From NCBI GenBank assembly GCA_024663395.1, contig JANFAH010000004.1, positions 1 to 64,000 on the forward strand: a stretch of DNA of 64,000 nucleotides, read 5' to 3'. Shown here in pieces: positions 32,992 through 43,900 of the stretch. A program made the position numbers and the translations under genes. Position 1 is the first letter of the stretch. Each line of letters begins with the position of its first letter. The stretch comes from Pisolithus tinctorius (lineage: Eukaryota > Basidiomycota > Agaricomycetes > Boletales > Pisolithaceae). The notes beneath the pieces are model-generated. The model made no database searches, was not told the DNA's origin, and saw only the letters and a list, made by a program, of their open reading frames with translations.

Positions 32992-35200
32992 TCAAATATC
33001 ACGCATCACTCGTTCTTCCAACCATGCACGATTGACGTCATCCCAAACGACAATGGGAACCTTCACCTGCCCGCAGCGATGTTGTTCGTCCTGATCTTCC
33101 ACTCTCTGAAGTCCAAAGGTACCCGGATTGAGCACCCTAACAGCCGGGACGCCGATTTTCCCGGATTGACTGTCTCGAAGGTAATTCTCGTTGAGCTTCT
33201 GGAGTTCATCGTGCAATGCAGCAGGCGCGGCAGCACTGTCTTTTCCTTGGAGAGGAAGGTACATCAGTCTGAATAATCGTAGAGCGTTCCACAAGACTAC
33301 CGAGATTTCCCTGTAGTTCCACAAAGAAAGCATACCGACCAACGCTCTCACGATAATCAGTGCAAACACAGAATTCAGACACTCCTCCCAGAAGGCCTGA
33401 CGTCGTATCGATAACACTACGCAGCTGCGTCTCCGTTGTCACCTCGTTTGCAATTCGGATATGCATGCTAAAAATGATAACCCATCTTGAATAGTCGTTA
33501 CACCAATATTGCAGAATACTTACTTTCGGCGCTACGGGAAAGATCAAAAAAAAACGAATCGACCAGAAACTAGGAAACAACCTCGATATACTGACGAGAG
33601 GCTGCCCATCGCGAGGATCAAATCCAACGATCGACAACATCGCCCAGGCGGTACCGCCAGAACCCGTCTCTCGTCGTGAGAACCACTTCGTACTTCTTAC
33701 CCAGTTCGACGTTCCACTGGTAAAGGGTCAGCAAGTCACGTACACAAGCCTACGGCAGGAGTACCGTTTGGGCAAGATATTTCGACTCCTCAGGCTCGTC
33801 CACAGGTAAGAACTCGATTACGTCGTCGGAACCCACGATCTTGTATAGATTGAGGTCCGTTGGGTCATATGCCAGGGCAAGGAATGCTTCACTACTAGCA
33901 ATACTCAAAGTTTGGAGAGACACATCAGGTCCAATGTAGTGCCTAATCTAGTTATGGGTGTCAGAAGCCGTGCATCTAAGAAATGGGGGCGAGAGGTAAT
34001 ACCTCTGGGATGACAGTGGCAATGGACCGCTGGCAGTTGCCAGGATGGCACGTAACTCTGGCCAAATCTGTCGGAACCATCCCGGGGTTCCAGTCGCCCT
34101 TCCGATCTCCCGCAGCTCCCCCGCCCGATCGGGATTAGGTTTAAGGAAACGCTGTCGATCAAAGAGTTAGCATCATTGGAACCTCGTATACAATTTGCCC
34201 GACAACCTGAAGGTTGTCTTCACTTGTTCAATGCCTTCAAGGTCCGGGATTATACCGTTTCGATGCAATGAATGAAGTCACCCACTGGTCATGTATAGCA
34301 CGACATAGGTCCCTGCACGTAGTGGTGAACAAGGTATTGATGGTCTCGAGCTTGGGCTCCACCAAGGCAAAGAGAGCATGCATGAACAAGAAAGACTTGT
34401 AATTTGGATGAAGGAGACAGCGAGGGGCGACGAGCAATTGGGAACTGCAGGCGAGGATGGATCACTCAGACGCTATGCAGACGCAGAACTCATATACTCA
34501 CCCTTTATGGTAGAGTAGATAGCGTCCCTCTCGACCACCTGGTAAGTGAATGTTGTCAGCACATGCTAGAAAAGTCTGCTCTGTACAACATACCATATTA
34601 TTGCTCACCCGAATGACGCCGCTTGTCATCAGGCAACAGGAATCTGTCCGTCCATATTTCCGTCCTCATCCAGCGGAGCCACGACCTGCCGATATCCCAG
34701 AGAATACATGATGCAGTTCTTGCCCCGCTCTTGCTCGTCGGGTTCGACATTTTCATCGCCTCGGACGTGGACATCGACATATGGTCCGGGTGGCGGTACT
34801 TTGGGAAGTGCTTCGTTGCACCACCTGAAGTGCCGGAGGAGTGCGCAATGAAGCAGGGAAGTCCGGGGGCCATGAGGTTCTCTACCGAGGACTTTTTGCA
34901 TGGCTGCTCGAAGAAACGCGAGATAAAGGGAAGGTAGTCCTCGTAGACACTCAATGCCACGTTATTGTGATAGACCTCGAACAACTCTTTGGCAGCAAGT
35001 CTGGTCAACTGCCTGCAGTAAACCATTGCTACCATCGGAGATGAAGCGCAGACCGAAACCGTGAAAGAACGTCGGATTCCTTGAAGTAGGTAGTAGCAGA
35101 GTTGGTCTTGACGAGGTACGAAAGCACGTCCAGCGCGCGTCGCGGAGCTGCTCAGCAAGCTCGGGGTGAGTGAGGTAATGGGTACGGGTGGTCTATCCAT
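32992..35200 (-). CDS. GH3-family (auxin-responsive GH3-like) acyl-adenylate/amido synthetase
   Basis: From ATG 35200 the minus strand encodes SLTPSLL and LFEVYHNNVALSVYEDYLPF, then SRFFEQPC. The adenylate-binding region follows: APGLPCFIAHSSGTSGGATK with KHFPKYRHP. Later exons give YKSFLFMHALFALVEPKLET, ELREIGRATGTPGWFRQIWP, ASSEAFLALAYDP, KIVGSDDVIEFLPVDEPEES, RSVIDTTSGLLGGVSEF and, at the C-terminus, GKIGVPAVRVLNPGTFG and VPIVVWDDVNRAWLEERV. The motif order matches the GH3 family, which activates carboxylic acids with ATP and conjugates them to amino acids; in plants the substrates are auxin or jasmonate, in fungi the substrate is unknown. The gene has several short introns. Frame changes near the N-terminus (about 35100-35130) may be sequence errors. 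Confidence 0.85.
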
Positions 35201-36258
35201 CTAGGACGATATAACAGAGATCAAGTGGAGGGTAAAAAAGACGAAAGGACTTGGAGTGGTTGGTGATTGCTTCCCCCACACCAGTCCATGGTCATTTATA
35301 ACAACCAGGTAGATCGACAAGGCTATACACCTGCACCCGTTGAAGAGTCGGAGTCTCTGTGGCTGCCATCCATGGCTGTGATCTGTCGTGTCTGATGCAA
35401 CTCTCATGGACTGAGGCGACATTGAATCACTGCAACCTTCACGAATATATTGAATTGAATGGGAACTACCGATCAACGGTCATATTTTGGTACGTAACCG
35501 CCCTGTGGCGGTAGTGCTATAATTAGCACCAATATATTCCTGTTCTATTTTTACTTCAAGGCAATGGCCGTAAATATTGTGATTTCGTCGTAAAATGTTT
35601 CCGCCGTACTCGCAGGCACTGCATAGCCTGGGCAGTACAACATATAAATAACTGAGCTGCGATCAGCAGTGTACAGAGAAGCGGTAGTGTGCACCGTAAT
35701 GATAACATACGGCGATGCCATCGAAATTCCGAGTCAGTGAGTTTGTCATTAGAAGATAAGGAGAAAGAACTAAGGTAGCAGTTGCTATCAGGCCCTTTGC
35801 ATATGGTTGGTCGCCCCGCATCCATGACGAATTAGCGAAGTATACATATACGTAATATCAGAATTTTTACTGAGATAGGGCTGCGCTGTGACAGCTCCCA
35901 GCCATAAGAAAAAATAGAATACAGCCGTGTGGAGATTGAATATTGAATCCGATCACTGGATGATCATATCAGACTTGCGCGACAAATGCGATGTACCGCA
36001 CTGGTACAAAACGGCGTTCCAAAGTTGATGATCTGTGGAAATGTATTGTAATGCGCGTTCACGTTCCCCCTCGTTTCCGAAATTAGCCGCCAGGGGCGGC
36101 TGATCATTCGCACCCTAGCTGATGTTGTTGTCAGTTCCCCACTATGTATCCTGAGAGTCTGATACAGCAGTACCTGGCATATCATATGAAAGCACCGGTC
36201 ATATATTTCAGTGAGGAAGGTTCACTAGTCCCAGATTTTTTTTTTAAATATCATTGCT
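35201..36258. other. Intergenic between GH3 and DUF6699-B
   Basis: No gene is supported. A 89-codon minus-strand frame at 35556-35825 contains a hydrophobic stretch (LLCTLLIAAQLFICC) but nothing else in its favour. A T-run lies near 36236-36245. Confidence 0.45.
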
Positions 36259-37876
36259 TTAAGTGCGTGATGGTCTAGTGACCCTTATACTATCGCGGTT
36301 TAAGCTAAGTCCCAGATTTAACTGCCATGTGCCATTCGGGTTATGTGTTACCCAGGCACCCCACCACCGCCTTCCATCCCCAAGACAATCCACCCTCCTT
36401 ATCCCATCCCTCCCATCCCGATCTCTTGGTACTCCAGACGGCCTTTGTGCCACCCTCCTCTGATAAGCAGCTAGTGGTAAACGATAATATTCTGGCCCGA
36501 GAGAGGAGATATAGGCCACTTCTGCACGTGAAAGGTGCATCTGGAAGAAGATGTAGATACCTTCTAGAAGGTCACCAATCGTGACTCTTCCGCCCGGTCG
36601 TTCGATGACGATTGGGCCCCAGAATCTGTTTATCGAGCTAACATCACATAGCACAAAAAGCTTGTCAGATGCAGGCGAGGTCGCTGGTTCTTGGCCTATT
36701 CCAGCGCTCATGCTCCCACCCCCTGACGAGTCCAGGGGAAGAATAACATGCGCACCAGTGAACCATCGGGCTGTTGCGGGATGCGTACCCAGATCCCATT
36801 CTATCTGGGGAACATTGGGATCTATGGGGTTTGGAGCAAGCCATGGGGAGAGTTGGATGGGAACCTCAGTGGCCCGTGGTACTGGTGGCCAGGTGCCTGG
36901 ATTCCAATGCGGGACCCTACCAGAGCCAGGTGTAACGGCCGGTGCCCATGTGGGCCGCCATGAGGATGGACTAGAGAGGAGCCACCCACTCCATAGACGG
37001 GCTTCCGTGTAGGTATCAGGTGGTTGTTGCACTGGCGGCACAGCCCCTTGTTGTGCTGACGCGGGTTCTTGCCCAGACACGGTATCTCCGGCCCAGAAGG
37101 TATCCGCTGGCACATCGAGGCGGGGTAGTGGACGAAGAGGAAAAACGGAATGCATATAATCCGGGGGGTGGTTGCAGGACTTCGTTGTAGTGTTCGCCAC
37201 GTTTGAGGTGTCGCGGGCGAACGGCGGACTCCATTGTATATAGTGAATTAATAGCGTTGGTTCTGTAACCCATATTAGGATATGTGGCGTCGAAAGCTGG
37301 AGGAACTAGACCCACGTACCTGGATTAATCTGAATTCCTTCATTCAAGAATGGCGGGAAAGAGTGGTGGGGACCGTGTGAAGGGTAGGGGTCGAATTCCG
37401 TTGTTCGATGGTATGTGGGCGTATGTGAGTGGTGTGGCTGTTCCTGATAAGGTGGAGGCGAGCGATTATAAGGAGGTTGTTGTAGCGAATTAAATTCGAT
37501 TCCTGAGGAGGAATATCTTGTCCGGGTACGTGGGAGCTGATCACGTGTCGTACTAAGGGGAGTGACAGGGGTCAACACCTCTTCTGAGATGTGACTGGTC
37601 GACGGGATTGTGTACGGGATTGGGTCTGGGCGCGAGGATAAGTTTCATTGCCATACGTGCCATGCGAGGTACTGGCGTGAGGGATGTGCGGGGATGAGCA
37701 TGAGGAGGATGCGGGGTACGAGAGCGCCTGTTTGACGAATATCGCCATCGCCGGGGAGGAGATCATGTTCATATATGTCTCTTATAGCATTTTCAATGTA
37801 GTCGGGGGTCAAGGCTTTCGTGTCCCCGCTGCATCGCGAGGTTGCGCCAATATCTAAGCTCGTCGCGCGGGCTCAT
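36259..37876 (-). CDS. DUF6699-domain protein B (inverted paralog of A)
   Basis: ATG 37876 starts MSPRDELRYWRNLAMQRG, parallel to paralog A. The Pro-rich first exon ends INPG at about 37320 with the same GTACGTGGG donor. The second exon carries VPQIEWDLGTHP, WGPIVIERPGGRVTIGDLLE, GIYIFFQMHL and IRRVDCLGDGRRWWG, then WVTHNPNGTWQLNLG and a stop at 36259. This is DUF6699, function unknown. Unlike A, the C-terminal frame is intact here. The N-terminal exon shows frame changes near 37220 and 37580-37680. Opposite orientation and shared flanks show that A and B arose by an inverted segmental duplication. Confidence 0.75.
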
Positions 37877-38804
37877 TGCAGCGAGAACGTATCAATTTTC
37901 GAGTTACCAATTAGCCTTGTCCGTGGAAGACGCCGCCCACGTCGGTCTGGTTGAGCAGAGGTAGAAAGGGAGAAAGGGAATGAGTGGCACTCAAGAAATC
38001 GCCACCACAATTCATAGTAAGTACAATCCCTGGGCAGGCAGTGCTGTTAAAGCGTTGTAAGGGCATCCCTGCAGTACAGAGCCAGGATGATGACTCCTCA
38101 GTGAATGAAGACAATAGACACGGTGGGCGCGAAATGACGTACTGCTGGACGGCTTCGGTACAAGAAAGAATGACAGAGGGAAGGCAGTATGACGACGAGT
38201 GGTGAGCCCACACACAATGCTTCTAGACGGGGAACAGCATGGCAAGGACAACAACATAACCAGAATTATACATCCCTAGGACTCAAAGCGGACGCATCGA
38301 GTTTCTCGAATATTTTTCGATCGTTTATCGCGTCTCGAATTTCGTCGATCGCCTCACCTATTAAGTCGCGTGGACCACAGGAATACTGCGGCTTGGAATT
38401 GACACTTACTAAAAAGAGGCCCCGGGGGATAAAGAACAAGAGCAGCGATTGCGTTGATACGGTGTACCACACCTATAGCACAGCCTATGATCGCTGAATC
38501 TGTGCGATGGGACGATGTGACTGAGCCACGAGCTCTGGAGTCCACAGCAAGCCAATCAGAGTACATTTTCTGACCTTCCAAGTCGCCCACAGAGAGATTT
38601 AAACGGAAAATATACATGAGGTTGTTTCACCCTGAACCAGCATCCGTTTTACTTCACACAGCCGTTTGTTCCTCTTATGGCATGTGTGCAAGACAGCCAA
38701 AACCGAGGCAGGTTGTTTGGAGGTAAACGATAAGTAGTTGTCCAAGAGAATATATCCATCGGTTTGGCAGTGATTCAACACTGAACACCATGCCACCATC
38801 CCTA
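37877..38804. other. Spacer of the right duplication arm
   Basis: No gene is supported. It is partly homologous to 29160-29660. Confidence 0.5.
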
Positions 38805-39062
38805 CTAACACGGATGCACGCGGATGATAGTATTACAAACGTAAGTATTTAGCATCGTGGTATAGTTTTCCACGTCATCGAGTCTTCTGTAGGAGACGTC
38901 CCCCGATCGTGCGATTGGCTTACCCTTGGTGATATCAGGAACCCCAGGCTCGTCGAGTACATCCTTGCAAACGTGTACATACTTTACAAGCGCGAAGATC
39001 AGTGTCCTAGTGACCTCTCCGCTGACTGGATGAATGATATCGATCGTTTGGAAGAGCTGCAC
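38805..39062 (-). pseudogene. Flavin-reductase-like gene fragment
   Basis: The frame reads QLFQTIDIIHPVSGEVTRT, KYVHVCKDVLDEPGVPDITK and KPIARSGDVSYRRLDD, the C-terminal part of the protein at 27243-28331. The upstream FMN-binding exons are absent and the C-terminal LPRPVW end is lost. It is a truncated paralog at the edge of the inverted duplication and unlikely to encode a working enzyme. Confidence 0.75.
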
Positions 39063-40994
39063 GCATTTTCAGGACGTGAGAGGAATGTATCATGCTCAAG
39101 TCGTGATCTCCTCGCATTTAGGCCACCCCTCACACTTGTGGGGGTGGCTTCGATACCCGGAGTGCTAATACTACATCGACAGCGGGTCGTGGGGTTACCC
39201 GAACGACGCATGATGTTGTGGTTAACTGAGACCTGTATGCAACATGTGTGCTTGCCATGTTGAACCAACTTCCATAATGCAGATTAGCATATGAACGGGG
39301 TGCATTACCCTCGGGACATGATGAACTACTTGAAAGGCGCAAGATTCTCAGTCACTGCGCCTGCGCTTGTGAGTGGCAGATGAGTCTCTAGCAAACGGGG
39401 AGTACCATGAGTGACGTCGTCGGAGGCACACAGGGGTCAGGTGGGTGTACCGGTCTTACGGGTCTGAAACAAATGAATCGGCCGGGAATGGATGTGAGGT
39501 GCGCGAGAAGGTGGACGTGAGATCGGCGTCTGCTGGAGAATAAATTTGCCTTCCCCACCGGTCCGCCATTCCCGGTGACTGTTTTAGACGCTCCGCCTTG
39601 AATTGGGGATCATGGCTTAATACTTCTGTCAGACGTTAAGTTCTATCTACGCACACCCGGCTGTTGTGAGGCTAGCTGAAATGAAAAGAGAGCGTGTTCT
39701 ATGTCCGAGTGGGGAACTTTACTTGAGAGTACTGAGTGCACAAACGATGGATATGGTGTGATGACAAGGACGCTGGGGGACATAGGAACTAATTGCAGCA
39801 TGTGGCCAGGAATGGGTGTCTTGTGAAGCAATTGGTTATCTGATCAATCACTCACCTATGAGCATGGCAGTTCGTATTAGTCTGACTACAGCTTTTGTCA
39901 CTTTGTTGCTCTTGATGGTGGAAGAGATGCGACGTAGTTTTGTCGTCGTCGGGGGCAATTTTCTCAAACAGATTATCGTCATAATGGAGTGAAAAAAGTG
40001 ACAGCCGTGCGAATTGGTACGACTCAGTCTCGGAACAATCCAGTACCGAGAGTCAAGACGGGCCGCTCCCCCTATATTCCGACTACTGCTATGATGGCAT
40101 GTCCACGAGGGTCGTTACCATGAATCTTTCAAACAGTCCTTTGGCTGTATCAAGAGCGGGTAGAGTGATCATAAGTCTTCCAGACATTCCACGGGAGCGA
40201 AGATGAGCTGCGCTCAGACAAAAAATTGGTGAACCGTTGGAAGAGCTGCTTCCTGCACGGAAGCCAAGAGTTTGGTAGACGCGAAGGAATGCCTCCAATA
40301 GAAGCAATCGTATGGAAAAGAAGACTCGCTGTAATATGTATGTGATGTAGGAGAGTCCAGTTGCGATAAGGCGAATACCCAGACACCGTAAGGTCTCATG
40401 GATACCAACGAATGAAGCAGGACAGCCGATGACACGAGCGGTCGCCACTTAGTTTCTTTCGATAAAATGCTGAGGCTCCTCCGTACATCCACCCTTTTTG
40501 TCGGTCTCTGTCTGGGAGTGTGGAGGACAGTCCTGTGAGTCGTAAAACAACACTAGCCTCAGGAATCAACAACTCATCAGTGCAAGCCGTTTTTTTACAT
40601 GGAGTCTTGGACCACGGTTAATTAATCTGTGGTAATCTCTTCTCTTGAAAAGCTAAGTTCCTCCGATTGGTTGTTGAGACGATGAGTAAGAAAGACGGCA
40701 CAGAATGCCTTAGTGATTTGACGGTATTCCTGATACCCGTGAAGTGGGCTTCAAAGAGTTGCCTTTGGTAAGTACATACTACGTTTTGAGAGTTGGATAT
40801 ATTGCAGGTCATGAGTTATGGTGATGAAAAGTTTGGGAGAACTCATCCCAGCGCGCAGCCCAGCTTATCAATGGGCGCTTGCAAGTCGCCGCGCAGTGTG
40901 GTCCACGCCCTTTCCACTCGTCCACTCCCATCCCCCCGAAATCATACGCTTACTGCTCTCCATAGAATCTAAGATCCTCGCCTTTTCATTATTT
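39063..40994. other. Intergenic, no supported gene
   Basis: Normal CpG content. The longest frame (119 codons, minus, 40089-40448) is hydrophobic in parts but unrecognised. The promoter of GTPase copy 2 lies at the right end. Confidence 0.45.
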
Positions 40995-43900
40995 ATGGCT
41001 CCCGGGTGTTTCAGTGGATTATGGTGTCTACGGCGGTCGCGTTCTTTGGTTCTGAGCGACGACACAGTTCTACAGGTCTCCTTTCCCGTTGAAGCCACTC
41101 AACCCGGCACGCTTCAGCAACACAGACGTTCACGTTCTTGCATTAGTTGGAGTTGCCGTCTAGGTTCCCCATCCGGGGGTCTCAGCGGATTATGGTGTTC
41201 ACGGGCACCTCGAGCTAGGAGTGGCTACAAAGCCACTTCACAACCTCGCACACCCACTGAAGCTACCCAGCCACGTATGTCCCCAGGAAATGCAGTGCAT
41301 TGTGCTAACCGAAGTTACCGTCGACCTCCTCCAGGTAATGCAGATGTTCGCGTTACCACCACGCCGATCGAAACCACTCCTCCACCTTCTCACCCTAACG
41401 CTAGCATGGTTACAGATGTTATCGCTCCTGTGCCTGCTCAGGGTGATTGCACGTCTACTTCTATATGTCTTTTCACGTATCTGCTGACGCTACTTACCCA
41501 GGTTTTTTTGCCAAATAGTACTGGTGCCCTCGTCCCTGCGTGCACTGGAGACATACCCACAGGCATGTTATACAAGTTGTGACGAATGAGAGAAGTCTAA
41601 CTTTAATAACCAGAGACAACCTTGTTCCGGTCTGGTTATCAACTAGATTCTACTGTAGCTAATCAGCCGGGTGTGCTGGAAATGTTTACATTCATACTCG
41701 TGCACTGACTGAAGTTACTGTCTAGATACTCCTCCAGGCAACAAACATATCTCTATTGGGGCATCGATTGAAAACACTCGCACATGTTCTCTCCCTAGTC
41801 GTAGTGAGATGTCCATCTCTGCCCCACCTGCGGAAACTGCTTGCCCAGGTTCTCCACCAAGTAGTACAGGCATTTCTGTCGCGACTGAGGCTCAAGCTAT
41901 GGACCTACGTTCTCCCGGAGGTGATGTGGACACTCCTGATCTTGTGTGCATGGGTGACGTTTCTTCAGGTGCAGGTTTTACTTGTGATAAGCGAGACAAG
42001 TCTAACAATAATAACAAGAGCTATCCCCTTCGTGGCCCGCCTATTATCTGGATAATGCAAAAGCTAAGGAGCATGTTGATCGTATTCACCGTTTTCGTGT
42101 CCTTGTCATTGGTAGAGCAAATGCTGGGAAAACAACAATCTTGCAGAGAGTTTGCAACACTACGGATCAACCAGAAATTTTCGATGGAGAAGGACACAAG
42201 GTATGCGTGATCCACTCTGTACTTCCTTCAGATTAATGATATGTTGGGCTATATTCAGGTGGATCCCACTCTTGTACAGGTTCACTAAAGGTGAGGTTGT
42301 CATCTGGAGTATGATGCAACATACCATTGAGTGGGTCCAGCGTGGCTACCACAACATTGAGGATGAATTAGTCTTTCGGAGTAATTCACGCTTTGTATTC
42401 CATGACTCACGTGGGTTTGAAGCTGGAAGTGAAGAGCAGTTTGATAAGATGAAGGAATTTGTGATGGATCGTGCCAAGACTGCCAAACTAGACAAGAGAA
42501 TACATGCCATCTGGTAAGTGTGACATGAGTGGCTTGTGTTGGCATATCTAGTGATTGTAATTTAGGTATTGCATCCCATTGACTGACAGTCACAGGATGG
42601 TTACAGCTGCTGAAACAAAGTTTTTTGAAGAATGTGATACAGGGCATGGTGTGTAAATATACATATTCTCTGTGTGTGACTATACAATGTTTCTTTTTTT
42701 GTCACAGTCCCTGTGATTGTGCTGCAAACAAAGGCTGATAGCTTAGAGCTTGAGGCTGTTCAGCAGCTCGAGCAGGAAGGGTTGAGCATAGATGATGAAT
42801 CAAGGGAAGCAGCCTTAGCAAAAGAGATCCTGGATTACCATATTGCCAAGCTCAAGCATTGGTTGGATTTCTGCAGGTTTCCACCTCATGACTATTTGAC
42901 ACTCACTGGTAGGGATGCCATATATTATCATTACTCTGGCCAACCACTCAACAATCACTGCAGGAATGGATGAAGAGGGTGCAGATTGTACACCTTTACT
43001 AAGGTGCACAGCAAATGCTCTGAGGGAGGAAGGGCTACAAAAACTCCTCATATCAACACAGCAGTCTAACCTGGGACTGTGCATTGAATATACTATAATG
43101 GAGTAAGTTGTGGATATCAACACATAAAACATACTGACAAGTGCAAGGGGGTTGAAGGGTGCTATGAAGGAGTATGGCCAGTTGGAACCTGAAAAACTCT
43201 CAGTGCTCCTTATATCATGGTTTCCATATGTAAGAAAATACTGTTGTGTTTGAATGAGATATACTCATCAGTGAATAGTTTGTGGGTAAAATTAGGAATG
43301 TTTATTTGATACATTCTGACCATGTTCATTGGCACTGGTGGACTTGGATTCATAGCTTGTGAGTGGAATCATGGCAGTGGTGGAGGATGTGTGCTGACCT
43401 TGTTCATTGATATGTGGGTGGGCATGACTTTACAGTGGGTGAGCAGAGTCATGGAAGGTGGAGAGGGATGCTTGCTGACCATGGCCACTGCTACCCTGGT
43501 GGGCTTGATGTTGTAGGGAGTGAGTGGAGCCATGGTGGGTAGAAGTGAATGGATGCTAACCATGTTCACTTCTACCATGCTGGACTTCAATTCATAGGAG
43601 GTGAGTGGTGGCATGGCAGGTAGAGAAGTATGTTGACTATACTCCTTGCAAACTTCTTGGGGATGGGTTGATAGGATGTAAGTGTATTCATCACAGGTGG
43701 CTGGTGGATGCATGGTAACCATGTTCATTGCTACCTTGGTTGACTTTCTTAGTATGTAAGTGGAATCATGAAAAGTGGTAGTGGATCATGCTAATCATAT
43801 TCAATGTCATTCTGATGGACTTGGGTTCATAGCTTGTGAGTGGAGACATGACAAAGTGGTGGCTACAAACTGTTGATGTTCACTGCCACTGTGGTGGACT

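Larger units (their letters stand above)
36259..39080 (-). repeat. Inverted segmental duplication, right arm
   Basis: This arm contains DUF6699-B, a spacer and a fragment of the flavin-reductase-like gene, in inverted order relative to 28060-31355. It is shorter than the left arm and ends inside the flavin-reductase gene. Confidence 0.72.

Noticed and set aside
40089..40492. Hydrophobic minus-strand frames as a membrane protein
   Set aside because: Overlapping frames of similar length, no consistent start, introns or family signature.
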